50,137 nucleotides of DNA, taken from positions 1 to 50,137 of the forward strand of contig JAHBNG010000114.1 in NCBI GenBank assembly GCA_019217005.1, given 5' to 3'. The stretch is from Chloroflexi bacterium TSY. GTDB taxonomy: Bacteria; Chloroflexota; Anaerolineae; Caldilineales; Caldilineaceae. Position 1 is the stretch's first letter; the number at the start of each line of letters is the position of its first letter. The translations under genes and the position numbers were made by a program. Of this stretch, positions 16,450-24,663 are shown piece by piece. The notes beneath the pieces are model-generated. The model was given only the letters and a program-made list of their open reading frames with translations. It ran no database searches and was not told where the DNA came from.

Positions 16450-17326
16450 ATGAAGGAGTTGTTTGTGGATACGTCTCTGTCCAGCCATGTCGATTCTCAG
16501 GCACCTATCCAGCCCATTTCCAACAAGCGATTCCACTGGTCGAGCTGGCTCTGGATTGTCGGCAACGAAATCTATAAGGATCTCTTGTTACGCTGGAACT
16601 ACAAGTTTGATCTGTTGACCCAGATCTTGTTGCAGGTTTGTACCTTTATTGGTTTCGCTTTCGTACACAGGAGTGGCAACTTTGACGGGACAGGACTGGC
16701 CCCTGCGCTTCTTGGTTATTTTGTGACGATCTATTTCTGGCAGATTGCAGCGAGTATGAGCGAACAGTTACGAGAGGAAGCTGAGACGGGCACGTTAGAG
16801 CAGATGTATATGAGCCCGGCAGCACCATTCTTTGTTCAAATGGGGCGATCGCTTTCGGGGCTGCTCATCGGAACAATCGTAAGCTTACTCTTTGCTCTAG
16901 TCTTGATCGCTCTCTTTCAAATTCCAATTTCATTCCGCCCCATTGGCATTGTTGTGGGGTTGATTACGGTGGTGGGAGTCTTTGGTTTTGCCTTCATCAT
17001 TGGTGGAACGACATTGATCTTCAAGCAGATCGATATGTTGGTTTTTCTCTTCCAATTTGCGCTCTTCTTTTTTCAACGGTACCTTTGTGACTGTGGAGCG
17101 CTTGCCAGCGTGGTTGGAAGCGGTTGCCAAATTGCTGCCGACCACACAGGGAATCATTGTTTTGCGGCGGATCGTGCTGGGTGGAGATTCATTGGGTGCG
17201 GTTTGGCGTGATGGTAGCTTGATCTGGTTGATCATCCATTCGCTGATCTGCTTTGTTATTGGTTGGTTGATCTTCGTGCGACTTGAGACAAAGGCAAAGC
17301 GACAAGGGTTATTAGGGCATTACTAA
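16450..17326 (+). pseudogene. Second ABC-2-type permease, single-base frameshift
   Basis: This is a paralogue of the 13881-14666 permease with an extra 25-residue N-terminal stretch. It contains IVGNEIYKDLLLRWNYKF and EAETGTLEQMYMSPAAPFFV in one frame up to about 17070. In the +1-shifted frame it continues NGTFVTVERLPAWLEAVAKL, LPTTQGIIVLRRIVLGGDSL and the end KRQGLLGHY. The break is in a T-run (TTCTTTTTTCAACGG) with one T more than needed. Correcting it yields a complete ABC-2 permease of about 290 residues. Either a sequencing error or a recent inactivating mutation is possible. The gene is bracketed by the inverted pair of palindromes at 15945-16040 and 17323-17417. Confidence 0.85.
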
Positions 17327-17417
17327 TAGAGAAGTCAATTAAACTCCGTACTTTCGCAGCATTTATTACTCTGGCAGAATTGCGGACGAAAGTACGAAGT
17401 CTAAATAATGTGACTAT
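17323..17417. repeat. 95-bp palindromic element, right member of an inverted pair
   Basis: This is the reverse complement of 15945-16040 with scattered mismatches. Its own arms are CTCCGTACTTTCG and CGAAAGTACGAAG. It begins at the stop codon region of the second permease and ends immediately before the GAGGAG ribosome site of the TPR gene. Confidence 0.8.
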
Positions 17418-17425
17418 GAGGAGTA

Positions 17426-18391
17426 ATGAAATTGAAATCAATCCCAGAGCATTACGCGATGCTTGTTAAAACGATCTGTGAAATCTCGGAGACTTATTTC
17501 CGTTCAGGCAAATTGAACGACAATTTGACACTCTTAAAACATGGAAGGGAACTTGTCAAACATGGCGAAATTCATCCCGTTGACGACATAAAATTGTTGC
17601 TTCAGTATGGTAAGATGTTAAACTGGAACATATTTATGAATGGTGGAAGCAATAAAACTGCTCTTTCTCTTCTCACGATGGCCCAACAGAAGGCGGATGA
17701 AATTGGGAATGAACAGCAGCTTGGATATGCATTGATGTACCAAGGAGAAGCTCACGATTTTCAAACGCTCGCTTCAGGTGAATCCGATGAAGACAATCTT
17801 AATGAATCGTTGGGTTACTTCCAACAGGCCCTGGAACACTTCAATTCTATCGGTGACGAACAGGGAAGATCGAGCGCCCATTTTCGTATCGGCATGATTC
17901 ATCAACGCCAGCATCAGATCGATGAGATGGAATCACATCTGGACGAAGCGCGCAAGATTGCGGAACGACACAATCTAGCGTTTGAAAAATCTGAGGCCAT
18001 CTGGCATTTGGCTTATGTTTATGCCCAGCGGGGCAATGTTCAAACATCACTCCAATTTGCTGAGGAGACGCTAAAGCTGCGCACAGATTTGGAACTGACC
18101 ATCTTTTTGCCGCTCACATACCGCCCGCTGGGCATGATCTATGAATTTCTGAACGATCGCGAAACTGCCCTTCACCATTATCAGCAATCTCTGAAGCTTG
18201 CCGAACAGATGGAATTGAAGATTCCAACCATGGAGGCACTCTATGCGCTTGGAGGATGGTACCTGAAAGATGAAGAGCTCGAACAAGCCAAAAATTACCT
18301 ACAAAGGGGCTATGAGATTGCGATAGAGATCCACCACCAACGTGGCATCAGCAATGGTGCTTCGCAATTGGAACAGATTGTTCATGTTTAG
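17426..18391 (+). CDS. Tetratricopeptide-repeat protein
   Basis: The product has 321 residues and is cytoplasmic (no signal peptide or membrane span). It consists of degenerate 34- to 40-residue TPR units, best seen in ESLGYFQQALEHFNSIGDEQ, HFRIGMIHQRQHQIDEMESH, YRPLGMIYEFLNDRETALHH and LYALGGWYLKDEELEQAKNY. Such proteins act as scaffolds for protein-protein contacts. GAGGAG stands just before the ATG. There is no attached helix-turn-helix or kinase domain. The TAG stop is at the edge of the second 80-bp TTAG-flanked element. Confidence 0.8.
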   Translation: MKLKSIPEHYAMLVKTICEISETYFRSGKLNDNLTLLKHGRELVKHGEIHPVDDIKLLLQYGKMLNWNIFMNGGSNKTALSLLTMAQQKADEIGNEQQLGYALMYQGEAHDFQTLASGESDEDNLNESLGYFQQALEHFNSIGDEQGRSSAHFRIGMIHQRQHQIDEMESHLDEARKIAERHNLAFEKSEAIWHLAYVYAQRGNVQTSLQFAEETLKLRTDLELTIFLPLTYRPLGMIYEFLNDRETALHHYQQSLKLAEQMELKIPTMEALYALGGWYLKDEELEQAKNYLQRGYEIAIEIHHQRGISNGASQLEQIVHV

Positions 18392-18471
18392 AACCTATCC
18401 GAAAAGTGGTTGTGAGTCCGATCAGCCTCTCGAGTGGAAATGCATCATCACAGAACTTTTCGGATAAGCAC
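18392..18471. repeat. 80-bp palindromic element, TTAG-flanked, copy 2
   Basis: Same length, ends (AACCTATCCGAAAAGT and ACTTTTCGGATAAGCAC) and TTAG flanks (18388-18391, 18472-18475) as 1551-1630. The left TTAG contains the stop codon of the TPR gene, as the left TTAG of copy 1 contains the stop of the DUF3500 gene. Confidence 0.85.
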
Positions 18472-18499
18472 TTAGTTGGGAGTGCCATGGGGGTACCCA

Positions 18500-19378
18500 A
18501 TGATTATCGGATTTGTTGGAGATATACATGGGAGCGTTTATCACATGTTTGTGGCTGTGGCGACCTGGCAGACCAAAACAAGCAAGCGCTTCGATTTGAT
18601 TATTCAGGCTGGAGATATCGGTGCATACCCCAATAAGGATCAGACAGATCCGGCTGATGATCCGCATTTTGCGGCAGATCCATCGGAAGCTGACTTTGCA
18701 CGAATGCTCAAAGCCGACGGAAAGCAGGCTGAAGCGTTACGTTCTTTGCGCCAACAGTTTGCTTCGCCCGTTTACTGCATCCGGGGCAATCATGAGGACT
18801 TTGATTGGCTGAATGGATTGCCGCAGGATCAAGAGACGGGAATTGCACGGATGGATTCGTTCGATCTGTTGCACTATGTACCGGATGGGACAGTACAACA
18901 ATTTGGAGATGTCTGCATTGCGTTTCTGGGTGGCGAAGAGACAGATGAATCGGATCCTGGGGCCATTGATCGAGATGCCTATGAATCGCTGATGGAGTTG
19001 GAACCAGGAAAAGTCGATCTACTGGTCACACATGATGGGCCGTATGGTCTGAGCATTGGCTATCATGGACAGACGCAAGGCTCCCAGTTAATAACCGATC
19101 TTGTGGCCCATATTCAACCTACTTATCATGTCTCTGGACATTATCATATGAATGGGCCCCGGATGTATGGGGAGACAACCTATCTATGCCTCAGTCATAT
19201 TACTAAATCGCGGCGGTGGTATCCAGACGCGCAGGGGTTGCAGGAAGGATGTTTGGCAGTCTTAGATACAGACGATGGAACACTTGCTCCAGTGACGGAT
19301 TCTTGGTTGGAGAGTATTGAGACACCGGTTGATCTTGGTGCGTGGTATACTCCGACAACAGATATAAAAACACCATGA
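18500..19378 (+). CDS. Calcineurin-like metallophosphoesterase
   Basis: The ATG at 18500 (GGGGG nine bases upstream) gives 292 residues beginning MIIGFVGDIHGS. An earlier GTG/ATG in frame lies within or beside the palindromic element and is not preferred. The binuclear-metal motifs appear in order: GDIHG (Asp8, His10), AGDIG, RGNHED, LVTHDGP and SGHYH. These place it in the calcineurin-like phosphoesterase superfamily, which hydrolyses phosphomono- or diesters. A 40-residue acidic insert (KDQTDPADDPHFAADPSEAD) sits between the second and third motifs. Substrate is unknown. Confidence 0.9.
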   Translation: MIIGFVGDIHGSVYHMFVAVATWQTKTSKRFDLIIQAGDIGAYPNKDQTDPADDPHFAADPSEADFARMLKADGKQAEALRSLRQQFASPVYCIRGNHEDFDWLNGLPQDQETGIARMDSFDLLHYVPDGTVQQFGDVCIAFLGGEETDESDPGAIDRDAYESLMELEPGKVDLLVTHDGPYGLSIGYHGQTQGSQLITDLVAHIQPTYHVSGHYHMNGPRMYGETTYLCLSHITKSRRWYPDAQGLQEGCLAVLDTDDGTLAPVTDSWLESIETPVDLGAWYTPTTDIKTP

Positions 19379-19684
19379 AGAGATTGAAGACATTGTAGGT
19401 CCCGTCTCCGGCGGGACAAGCATCAAGTGCCCCATCCCTTCCATGTGAAGATTCAGAGATAGTTGACGCTTCATTGCAAGAGTAAGTATCTTGTTGGAGC
19501 GTGATCACTGCTTATCGTAGGTTCCGTCTCCAGCGGGACAAACGTCAAGAGAACGGCCTTTTCAAATGAAGATTCAGGATTCTTGGTGTTCGTCACTTCA
19601 GAGAAGTGACCTACGTTTTGACTGTCTCTACACTATCACAGCTCCGGTGATAATATAGTAGAAGCAATCATCAGGGAAAATCGG
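19379..19684. other. Intergenic region with CGTAGGT-type palindromic repeats
   Basis: A full element lies at 19516-19615 (100 bp), with CGTAGGTTCCGTCTCC at the left and GAAGTGACCTACG at the right. Each end also has its own small hairpin (for example GTCACTTC-AGA-GAAGTGAC). A partial copy starts at 19395 (GTAGGTCCCGTCTCCGGCGG). The same family recurs in inverted orientation at 45731-45831. Before the next gene, TGATAATAT (19650-19658) could be an extended -10 box, but no convincing -35 is seen. Confidence 0.7.
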
Positions 19685-21040
19685 ATGAAAGCAAATCGAG
19701 ATCGAACAAATGCAGGAAGAGTATCTCTTGTGTCGATCGTACTCGTGTCCCTCTTTTTAGGTAATGCTTGTGGTTCGTTTCGTTCCGACTCATCCATCGT
19801 TCCTGCCAACGTAACGCCAGTCACCTTACGTTATGTTACCAGTGACGAGGAAGCACGGTGGGAAGATGCCTTACTCGAACGATTTCATGAAGAACATCCG
19901 CACATCCAGATTCAGCCAGATCGCATTGGGCGCTATTACTGGCCGCGAGACTTTATGCAACATGAACAACCGCCCGATCTGATGCCGCTGACGCTTGGTT
20001 TCTGGCTTTGGGAACCAGCGCAAGAGCAACTGGCGGCAGACCTATCGGAAGTTTGGGCACAAAGCGAACTTCTTCAGTCATATTCAATGTCTTTGCGAAA
20101 TGTAACAGCCCTGAACGGCAAGCAATATTTGTTGCCCATGAGCTATAGCTGGAATGCAATTTATTATAACCAAGCGCTCTTTGCACAACTTGGCCTAGAG
20201 CCACCCCAAACATGGGATCAACTCCTCCAAACGGCAGATATCCTGCTTGCGCACAATATCACGCCTTTTTCGTTGAGTGGAGATGTGTGGAATCTGTCGC
20301 TTTGGTTTGACTATCTCTCTCTACGCTTGAACGGGCCTGAATTTCATCAAACGCTCTTGCGGGGCGAAATTTCCTATCAAGATGATCGGGTGCGCAACGT
20401 CTTTGTTACGTGGCAGACGATGTTCGACACTGGTTACTTTGGCGACATGGCACCATCTCTCAGCGCAACCGAAAGCTTCGAAGCGATTGTCGATGGTGGA
20501 CGCACAACATCACGTACACAGCGCGAAGCAGCGATGGTGCTTGGCAATTCCGACATGGTGGAGCAGTTGTCTGAGGACTTGCAAGAACAGCTTGCTTTTT
20601 TCCCTTTTCCTACGATAGAACAGTCTGTTTCGAGCGGTGAGGTCATTTCGGTCTGGGGATATACTGCCCCGGCACGCGCATCTCATTTGGCCGAAACAAT
20701 GAGCTTTTTGAGCTACTTACTAAAACCAGAAACTGAGCAGTTCATGCAGGAATTCACGACACCGGAGTCAACACTTTTTCCCATTCACTTGAGTGGAGAG
20801 ACAGATGGATTGGCTCCTCGCACCATTCAAGGGCTTGAGTTGGTCACAGATGCAGAGCATCTTTTTCTTTCCATATTGGCGACCAGCCCCAAAAAGATGA
20901 GCGATTTTCTCAGAAGTCAGTTGGCAGAATATGTTCGCAAAGCCCCTTACGGCACCGCTGACGTTGATACGATTCTGAAAACGTTGGAAGTCGGTCGTAA
21001 ACAAACTGCAAGGCAAGAAGCGTTCTTCAATACCCAATGA
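19685..21040 (+). CDS. ABC-type extracellular solute-binding lipoprotein
   Basis: The product has 451 residues. A signal peptide with lipobox (LFLGNAC, Cys29) predicts an outer-face lipoprotein. The mature part follows family-1 sugar-binding proteins: VTLRYVTSDEEARWEDALLE, FHEEHPHIQIQ, LLPMSYSWNAIYYNQALFAQ, LGLEPPQTWDQLLQTADIL and EAAMVLGNSDMVEQL. No permease or ATPase follows. Instead the stop overlaps the next ATG (ATGA) of a Cys-rich cytoplasmic protein, so the two are translationally coupled. It may work with a permease elsewhere or act as a sensor subunit. Confidence 0.85.
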   Translation: MKANRDRTNAGRVSLVSIVLVSLFLGNACGSFRSDSSIVPANVTPVTLRYVTSDEEARWEDALLERFHEEHPHIQIQPDRIGRYYWPRDFMQHEQPPDLMPLTLGFWLWEPAQEQLAADLSEVWAQSELLQSYSMSLRNVTALNGKQYLLPMSYSWNAIYYNQALFAQLGLEPPQTWDQLLQTADILLAHNITPFSLSGDVWNLSLWFDYLSLRLNGPEFHQTLLRGEISYQDDRVRNVFVTWQTMFDTGYFGDMAPSLSATESFEAIVDGGRTTSRTQREAAMVLGNSDMVEQLSEDLQEQLAFFPFPTIEQSVSSGEVISVWGYTAPARASHLAETMSFLSYLLKPETEQFMQEFTTPESTLFPIHLSGETDGLAPRTIQGLELVTDAEHLFLSILATSPKKMSDFLRSQLAEYVRKAPYGTADVDTILKTLEVGRKQTARQEAFFNTQ

Positions 21041-22050
21041 ATCTAATCCAACACCCCGAATACAGCACTGTTTATGTGCAGAACCAAGAAGCCAATCAAG
21101 GATGTAAAAAGGCAGTGGAAGCTTGGCTTGGCGCTCAAAAGCCCATTCAAGTGGATCAATACTCGATTACTTGGACACCAGCCAGTATGCTCAGCCTCGT
21201 ACACGAGCTTTCTGAAATGTTTCAGGCCTATAATCAAGTTCTTTGGAAACAATTTCACTACTGTCAACAGTGTGGCGGCCAATGTTGTGTTGTCGATGCC
21301 TCAGACATTCGTCCTTTCGATCTGATCGCCGTAGCCTTATTGAATAAAAAGGCTCCTTTGCTCCCAGATCGCATTCGAGCCAACGTTCACGACTGCATCT
21401 ACCTGTCTGGTACGCGGTGTACATGGCCAGATAGCTGGAGGACCATTAAGTGCTGGTCGTTCTATTGCTTAGGCAGCGGGCCGTGGGACGCAACAGCCTC
21501 ACTGGGTGATCTTTATCGTGAGATAACCCAACAATTGGTAGAGACTGTGCGCTCTCATTTGCCCGAAGCGCTACGTCGATATGAGAGCGTACATCATATT
21601 TGCCTTACGGACAGTCTTGATGATCCCGTTGCGTTTTCAAATACCCTACACAGAGCATTGGATAACCTATTTGTTCAACCCTTCCACAATCAATATCCGT
21701 TGTTTGAATTGAAGATTTCCTCAGAATCACCTACCACTCCAGAACACGCAAATCCTCGTTCTAACATATTCCTCCTTGTTCACGACACGATGACATTTAT
21801 CGCCGAAACGACTGAACGCTTATTTACTGATCCGCCCACCCAACCGGAAGGTATCTCAACATCGCTTGAGCAATTTTTTGAGGATCTGGAAACCCTCGAA
21901 TGGCTCATGATGGGTGAACCCACAAACAAGCAAACTATGCTAGACGAGATGTATGGTCGATATGCGGATGCACCCATTCCGTCCAAAGGCGAGAGTGGGT
22001 CGATCTGGTATGAGATGCGCAATCAGATCTTGTATCTTTTGAACAAGTGA
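21037..22050 (+). CDS. Cys-rich protein with a YkgJ-like metal-binding region
   Basis: The product has 337 residues with no signal peptide. Residues 76-84 read CQQCGGQCC, followed by VDASDIRPFDLIAVA, then C120, C128 (GTRCTWP), C139 and C144 (IKCWSFYC). This spacing resembles the small zinc/iron-chelating CxxCxxCC (YkgJ/UPF0153) family, here embedded in a longer protein. The C-terminal half is helical and without a recognised domain. Overlap with the solute-binding gene indicates joint expression. A metal or Fe-S cofactor is likely; the function is unknown. Confidence 0.65.
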   Translation: MNLIQHPEYSTVYVQNQEANQGCKKAVEAWLGAQKPIQVDQYSITWTPASMLSLVHELSEMFQAYNQVLWKQFHYCQQCGGQCCVVDASDIRPFDLIAVALLNKKAPLLPDRIRANVHDCIYLSGTRCTWPDSWRTIKCWSFYCLGSGPWDATASLGDLYREITQQLVETVRSHLPEALRRYESVHHICLTDSLDDPVAFSNTLHRALDNLFVQPFHNQYPLFELKISSESPTTPEHANPRSNIFLLVHDTMTFIAETTERLFTDPPTQPEGISTSLEQFFEDLETLEWLMMGEPTNKQTMLDEMYGRYADAPIPSKGESGSIWYEMRNQILYLLNK

Positions 22051-22330
22051 TTGATTGTCGATTCTCAATTGTCATCACTCAAAACAGATCCTCTAAAAGC
22101 AATAATAATCCACAAATTATTGAGAGAAGTAATTAGACGAACGAACGACTCGCGCCAGTATTTAATAGATTGTTAACCAGTATAAAAAGGAGGGATTCCG
22201 TCTGAAAATAGAGATAATTCTGTCAGCGAACTGAAATACAACTTCGACCAAATTATGATACTATTTTCAGGAAACATGATAGCATTTTAAGAAATAAGTA
22301 AAGTGCTGTTAGACCTCTACATTATGAATC

Positions 22331-22409
22331 GCACTCGCTCATAGATGAGAATGAATTCGCCCGTTCCATTCGACGGAAAATGATCAAATTTATTCTCTTC
22401 ACGTAGTGG
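22331..22409. repeat. Diverged copy of the GCACT...AGTG palindromic element
   Basis: Arms GAGAATGAATT (22347-22357) and AATTTATTCTC (22387-22397) surround a loop with ATTCGACGGAAAATGATC. The loop and right arm align with 2286-2311, and the outer GCACT/AGTGG ends are preserved. Confidence 0.65.
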
Positions 22410-22653
22410 ACTCTTGTGGCATCTATGACTGTGCTCAATATACAACCAGCGACTATACTTTGCCTTCATTCGAATATGCGTTGATGTAATCAACCGGTCA
22501 ATTCATTTCAGTTGTACCTCACCCCTCGCCAACTGAATCTCTGATATAAGATTGGTGTTATCGGTGTTAATCATCTTGGTATTAGCTAATATGGCCCTTT
22601 GAGATTTTGTGGCGTAAATGTTGGATGGTTAGTTGGTTTGCTAGTTTGTTCAC

Positions 22654-22703
22654 CAACCAATAAACCAACTGACAACCACACAATTCCTCAGACAACCGCT
22701 AAT
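22654..22703. repeat. Repeat shared with the coding linker at 41335-41384
   Basis: Thirty-two bases (22662-22693, beginning AAACCAACTGACAACC) are identical to 41343-41374, and the flanks match partly on both sides. Here it forms the right arm of a hairpin with GGTTAGTTGGTTT (22627-22639). At 41335 the same sequence is part of an open reading frame. Confidence 0.8.
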
Positions 22704-22734
22704 ATTCGCACAGTTCAGTGAGTGGGTTATTTTT

Positions 22735-23724
22735 ATGAATCGGCTACAATTTTCTATTGTTGCTTTGGTGCTGTCGTTGTGTCTCTTTTTCAATATTGAA
22801 CGTCTGGATTTCGGTCAGGAAAACGTTGTCAATCTACAATCATTTGTCTATTTTCTCGCGGCATTCGCTGCACTCTCCATCATTAGCTTACGAAGCTTTT
22901 GGCCCCGTCGTCCCTATACATCGTTCCTGCTTTTCGGCATACCTTATTTGAGCCTCAAGAGCGTTTACCTCTACGCCGCTCCACCATCAGACAATACATA
23001 CATCTTTCTGCTCACAACAGAGTTAAGTTTTCTTGTATTGGTTATTTGGTTGGCACATTGGGTTACGCACAACCTGCATGAATTCGAGGAAAGTGAGATC
23101 AGGCAGGTGCTCGACGAGACGATTACGAGCATCCAACCTGTTCAGACATCAAATGACGCACGCAAAGTCATTGATGCAGAGTTTGCACGGAGTCGGCAGT
23201 CTGAACGGCCCATGAGCGTCATTGTGGTCGAGTCTGAGATTGACTCGCACCTTGCGACCTTGGATAGCTTCCGTCAAAAGATTCTGAGCGAGGTAGCAGA
23301 GCGCTATGCGCGTCTTCAGTTGACTCAGCTTTTGCGAAAGCGGCTGCGGCTCATTGATATTATCTCAGAAGATCGCGTTCCCGGACGCTACCTAATTCTC
23401 TGTCCAGAAGTCGAACAAGAGTATGCCGAAGCAATTGCGCGGCAACTTGAAGACAAAATTGCGGAAGAACTGGGGATCCCAGCCCGATGCGGTATTGCCG
23501 CCTTCCCACATGACGGTTATACATTTGATGGATTGGTGGAGGAAGCTGTTACCCAACTTCAACATTCATCAGTTGCATCCACCCAATCTTCGGATACAAA
23601 AACAACGGATGCCCAATCATCAGGTGGGCAATCATCGGATACGAATCAGCTATCTGTCAATCATGCTCCACTGGCTGAGAAAAATAGCACGGTAGAAAAC
23701 GGTACTTTAAGTAGAAGTCGTTGA
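22735..23724 (+). CDS. Membrane protein with degenerate GGDEF-like domain
   Basis: The product has 329 residues. The first 110 residues hold four hydrophobic segments (IVALVLSLCLFF, FVYFLAAFAALSIISL, SFLLFGIPYLSL, IFLLTTELSFLVLVIWLAHW). The cytoplasmic part resembles a GGDEF fold at its end (ARCGIAAFPHDGYTFDGLVE), but the GGDEF catalytic loop is missing, so diguanylate cyclase activity is not expected. A Ser/Thr/Gln-rich tail follows. Similar proteins head exopolysaccharide clusters and may regulate or position the export machinery. The TGA stop is inside the left arm of a palindrome. Confidence 0.6.
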   Translation: MNRLQFSIVALVLSLCLFFNIERLDFGQENVVNLQSFVYFLAAFAALSIISLRSFWPRRPYTSFLLFGIPYLSLKSVYLYAAPPSDNTYIFLLTTELSFLVLVIWLAHWVTHNLHEFEESEIRQVLDETITSIQPVQTSNDARKVIDAEFARSRQSERPMSVIVVESEIDSHLATLDSFRQKILSEVAERYARLQLTQLLRKRLRLIDIISEDRVPGRYLILCPEVEQEYAEAIARQLEDKIAEELGIPARCGIAAFPHDGYTFDGLVEEAVTQLQHSSVASTQSSDTKTTDAQSSGGQSSDTNQLSVNHAPLAEKNSTVENGTLSRSR

Positions 23725-23797
23725 CATTTGACAGCTCTCCTCAGAGAAATCATTGCCCAGAGCGCCCAACTCTCTGAGAGCGCACTCTAAATGTCAA
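23721..23797. repeat. 77-bp palindrome abutting the stop codon
   Basis: TTGACATTT (23721-23729) pairs with AAATGTCAA (23789-23797). A second inner pairing exists between CTCTCCTCAGAGA and TCTCTGAGAG. The stop codon of the preceding gene is within the left arm. Confidence 0.6.
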
Positions 23798-23823
23798 CAG
23801 AACCTAATAGTGGTTAAGATAAT

Positions 23824-24663
23824 ATGAACACGAAACAAAATTCAACAATGGCGGCGACGCTCTACAAGAATATCCAATGGACGAGCCAACCAAATCAGAT
23901 TGCGTCGCATGACACGACTTTTGCCATCCGGACGAGCCAGCGCGGGGCATTGTATGGGGAGAATTTATACACGCCAGTCGTCACAACTACTCATTTTCAG
24001 ACAGATCAGCGAGAAGGGTGGTGGTATCGAATCGATCCAGAAAAGCGCTGGTTGACGGGTCGAGCTTACTATTTCGCAAAGCGCGTGATGGACTTGCTGA
24101 TTGTGGGCACTTCTTTGCCAATTATCTATCCGCTCTTGTTGCTCTGTATGCTCTTAGTTAAACTAGAATCTCCCGATGGTCCAATTTTTTTCAAACAACA
24201 GCGAACAGGAAAAGATGGACGTCGTTTTTCGATGTATAAGTTTCGGACGATGGTGCCAAATGCCGAAGAAATGAAAACCGAGCTGGCGCATCTCAACGAA
24301 TTGCAGTGGCCAGACTTTAAGATTACGGATGATCCACGCGTGACGCGCGTCGGTCGCATATTGCGCAAGACAAGCCTGGACGAGTTGCCCCAAATTATCA
24401 ATATTCTGAAAGGTGACATGAGTTTGGTTGGTCCACGGCCTACATCCTTTGCACCTGAAACATATGACCTGTGGCACACGGCCCGTCTCGATGTGCAACC
24501 GGGTCTCACTGGACTGTGGCAGATCGTGGGGCGTGCGTCGATGGAATTTGACGAGCGCGTTGTGCTTGACCTTGCCTATATCGAACGACGCAGTCTTCTG
24601 CTTGACATTCTCATTCTTTTCCATACCCTCATCGCTGTCTTTAAGCAAAAGGGAGCCCATTAA
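23824..24663 (+). CDS. Polyprenyl-phosphate sugar-1-phosphate transferase (initiating enzyme)
   Basis: The product has 279 residues. After a 75-residue variable N-terminus there is one hydrophobic hairpin (MDLLIVGTSLPIIYPLLLLC). The bacterial sugar transferase signature follows: FFKQQRTGKDGRRFSMYKFR and TMVPNAEEM, DDPRVTRVGRILRKTSLDEL, KGDMSLVGPRP and PGLTGLWQIVGR. The multi-span N-terminal domain of WbaP/WcaJ is absent, so it is the short PglC-like form. It transfers a sugar phosphate to undecaprenyl phosphate and starts repeat-unit assembly on the inner membrane. Its TAA stop overlaps the next ATG. Confidence 0.93.
   Translation: MNTKQNSTMAATLYKNIQWTSQPNQIASHDTTFAIRTSQRGALYGENLYTPVVTTTHFQTDQREGWWYRIDPEKRWLTGRAYYFAKRVMDLLIVGTSLPIIYPLLLLCMLLVKLESPDGPIFFKQQRTGKDGRRFSMYKFRTMVPNAEEMKTELAHLNELQWPDFKITDDPRVTRVGRILRKTSLDELPQIINILKGDMSLVGPRPTSFAPETYDLWHTARLDVQPGLTGLWQIVGRASMEFDERVVLDLAYIERRSLLLDILILFHTLIAVFKQKGAH

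Larger units (their letters stand above)
22051..22734. other. Long leader region ahead of the polysaccharide locus
   Basis: No gene is seen in these 684 bases. The region contains a diverged GCACT-type palindrome (22331-22409) and the hairpin-repeat at about 22625-22703. An AAAAAGGAGGG sequence near 22185-22195 has no start codon at a usable distance. The long AT-rich leader in front of about ten co-oriented polysaccharide genes is a likely place for the main promoter, but no convincing -35/-10 pair can be chosen by eye. Confidence 0.4.

Noticed and set aside
19379..19684. Possible CRISPR-like array from the repeated GTCCCGTCTC words
   Set aside because: Repeats are irregularly spaced, palindromic and only two to three in number, with no cas genes.
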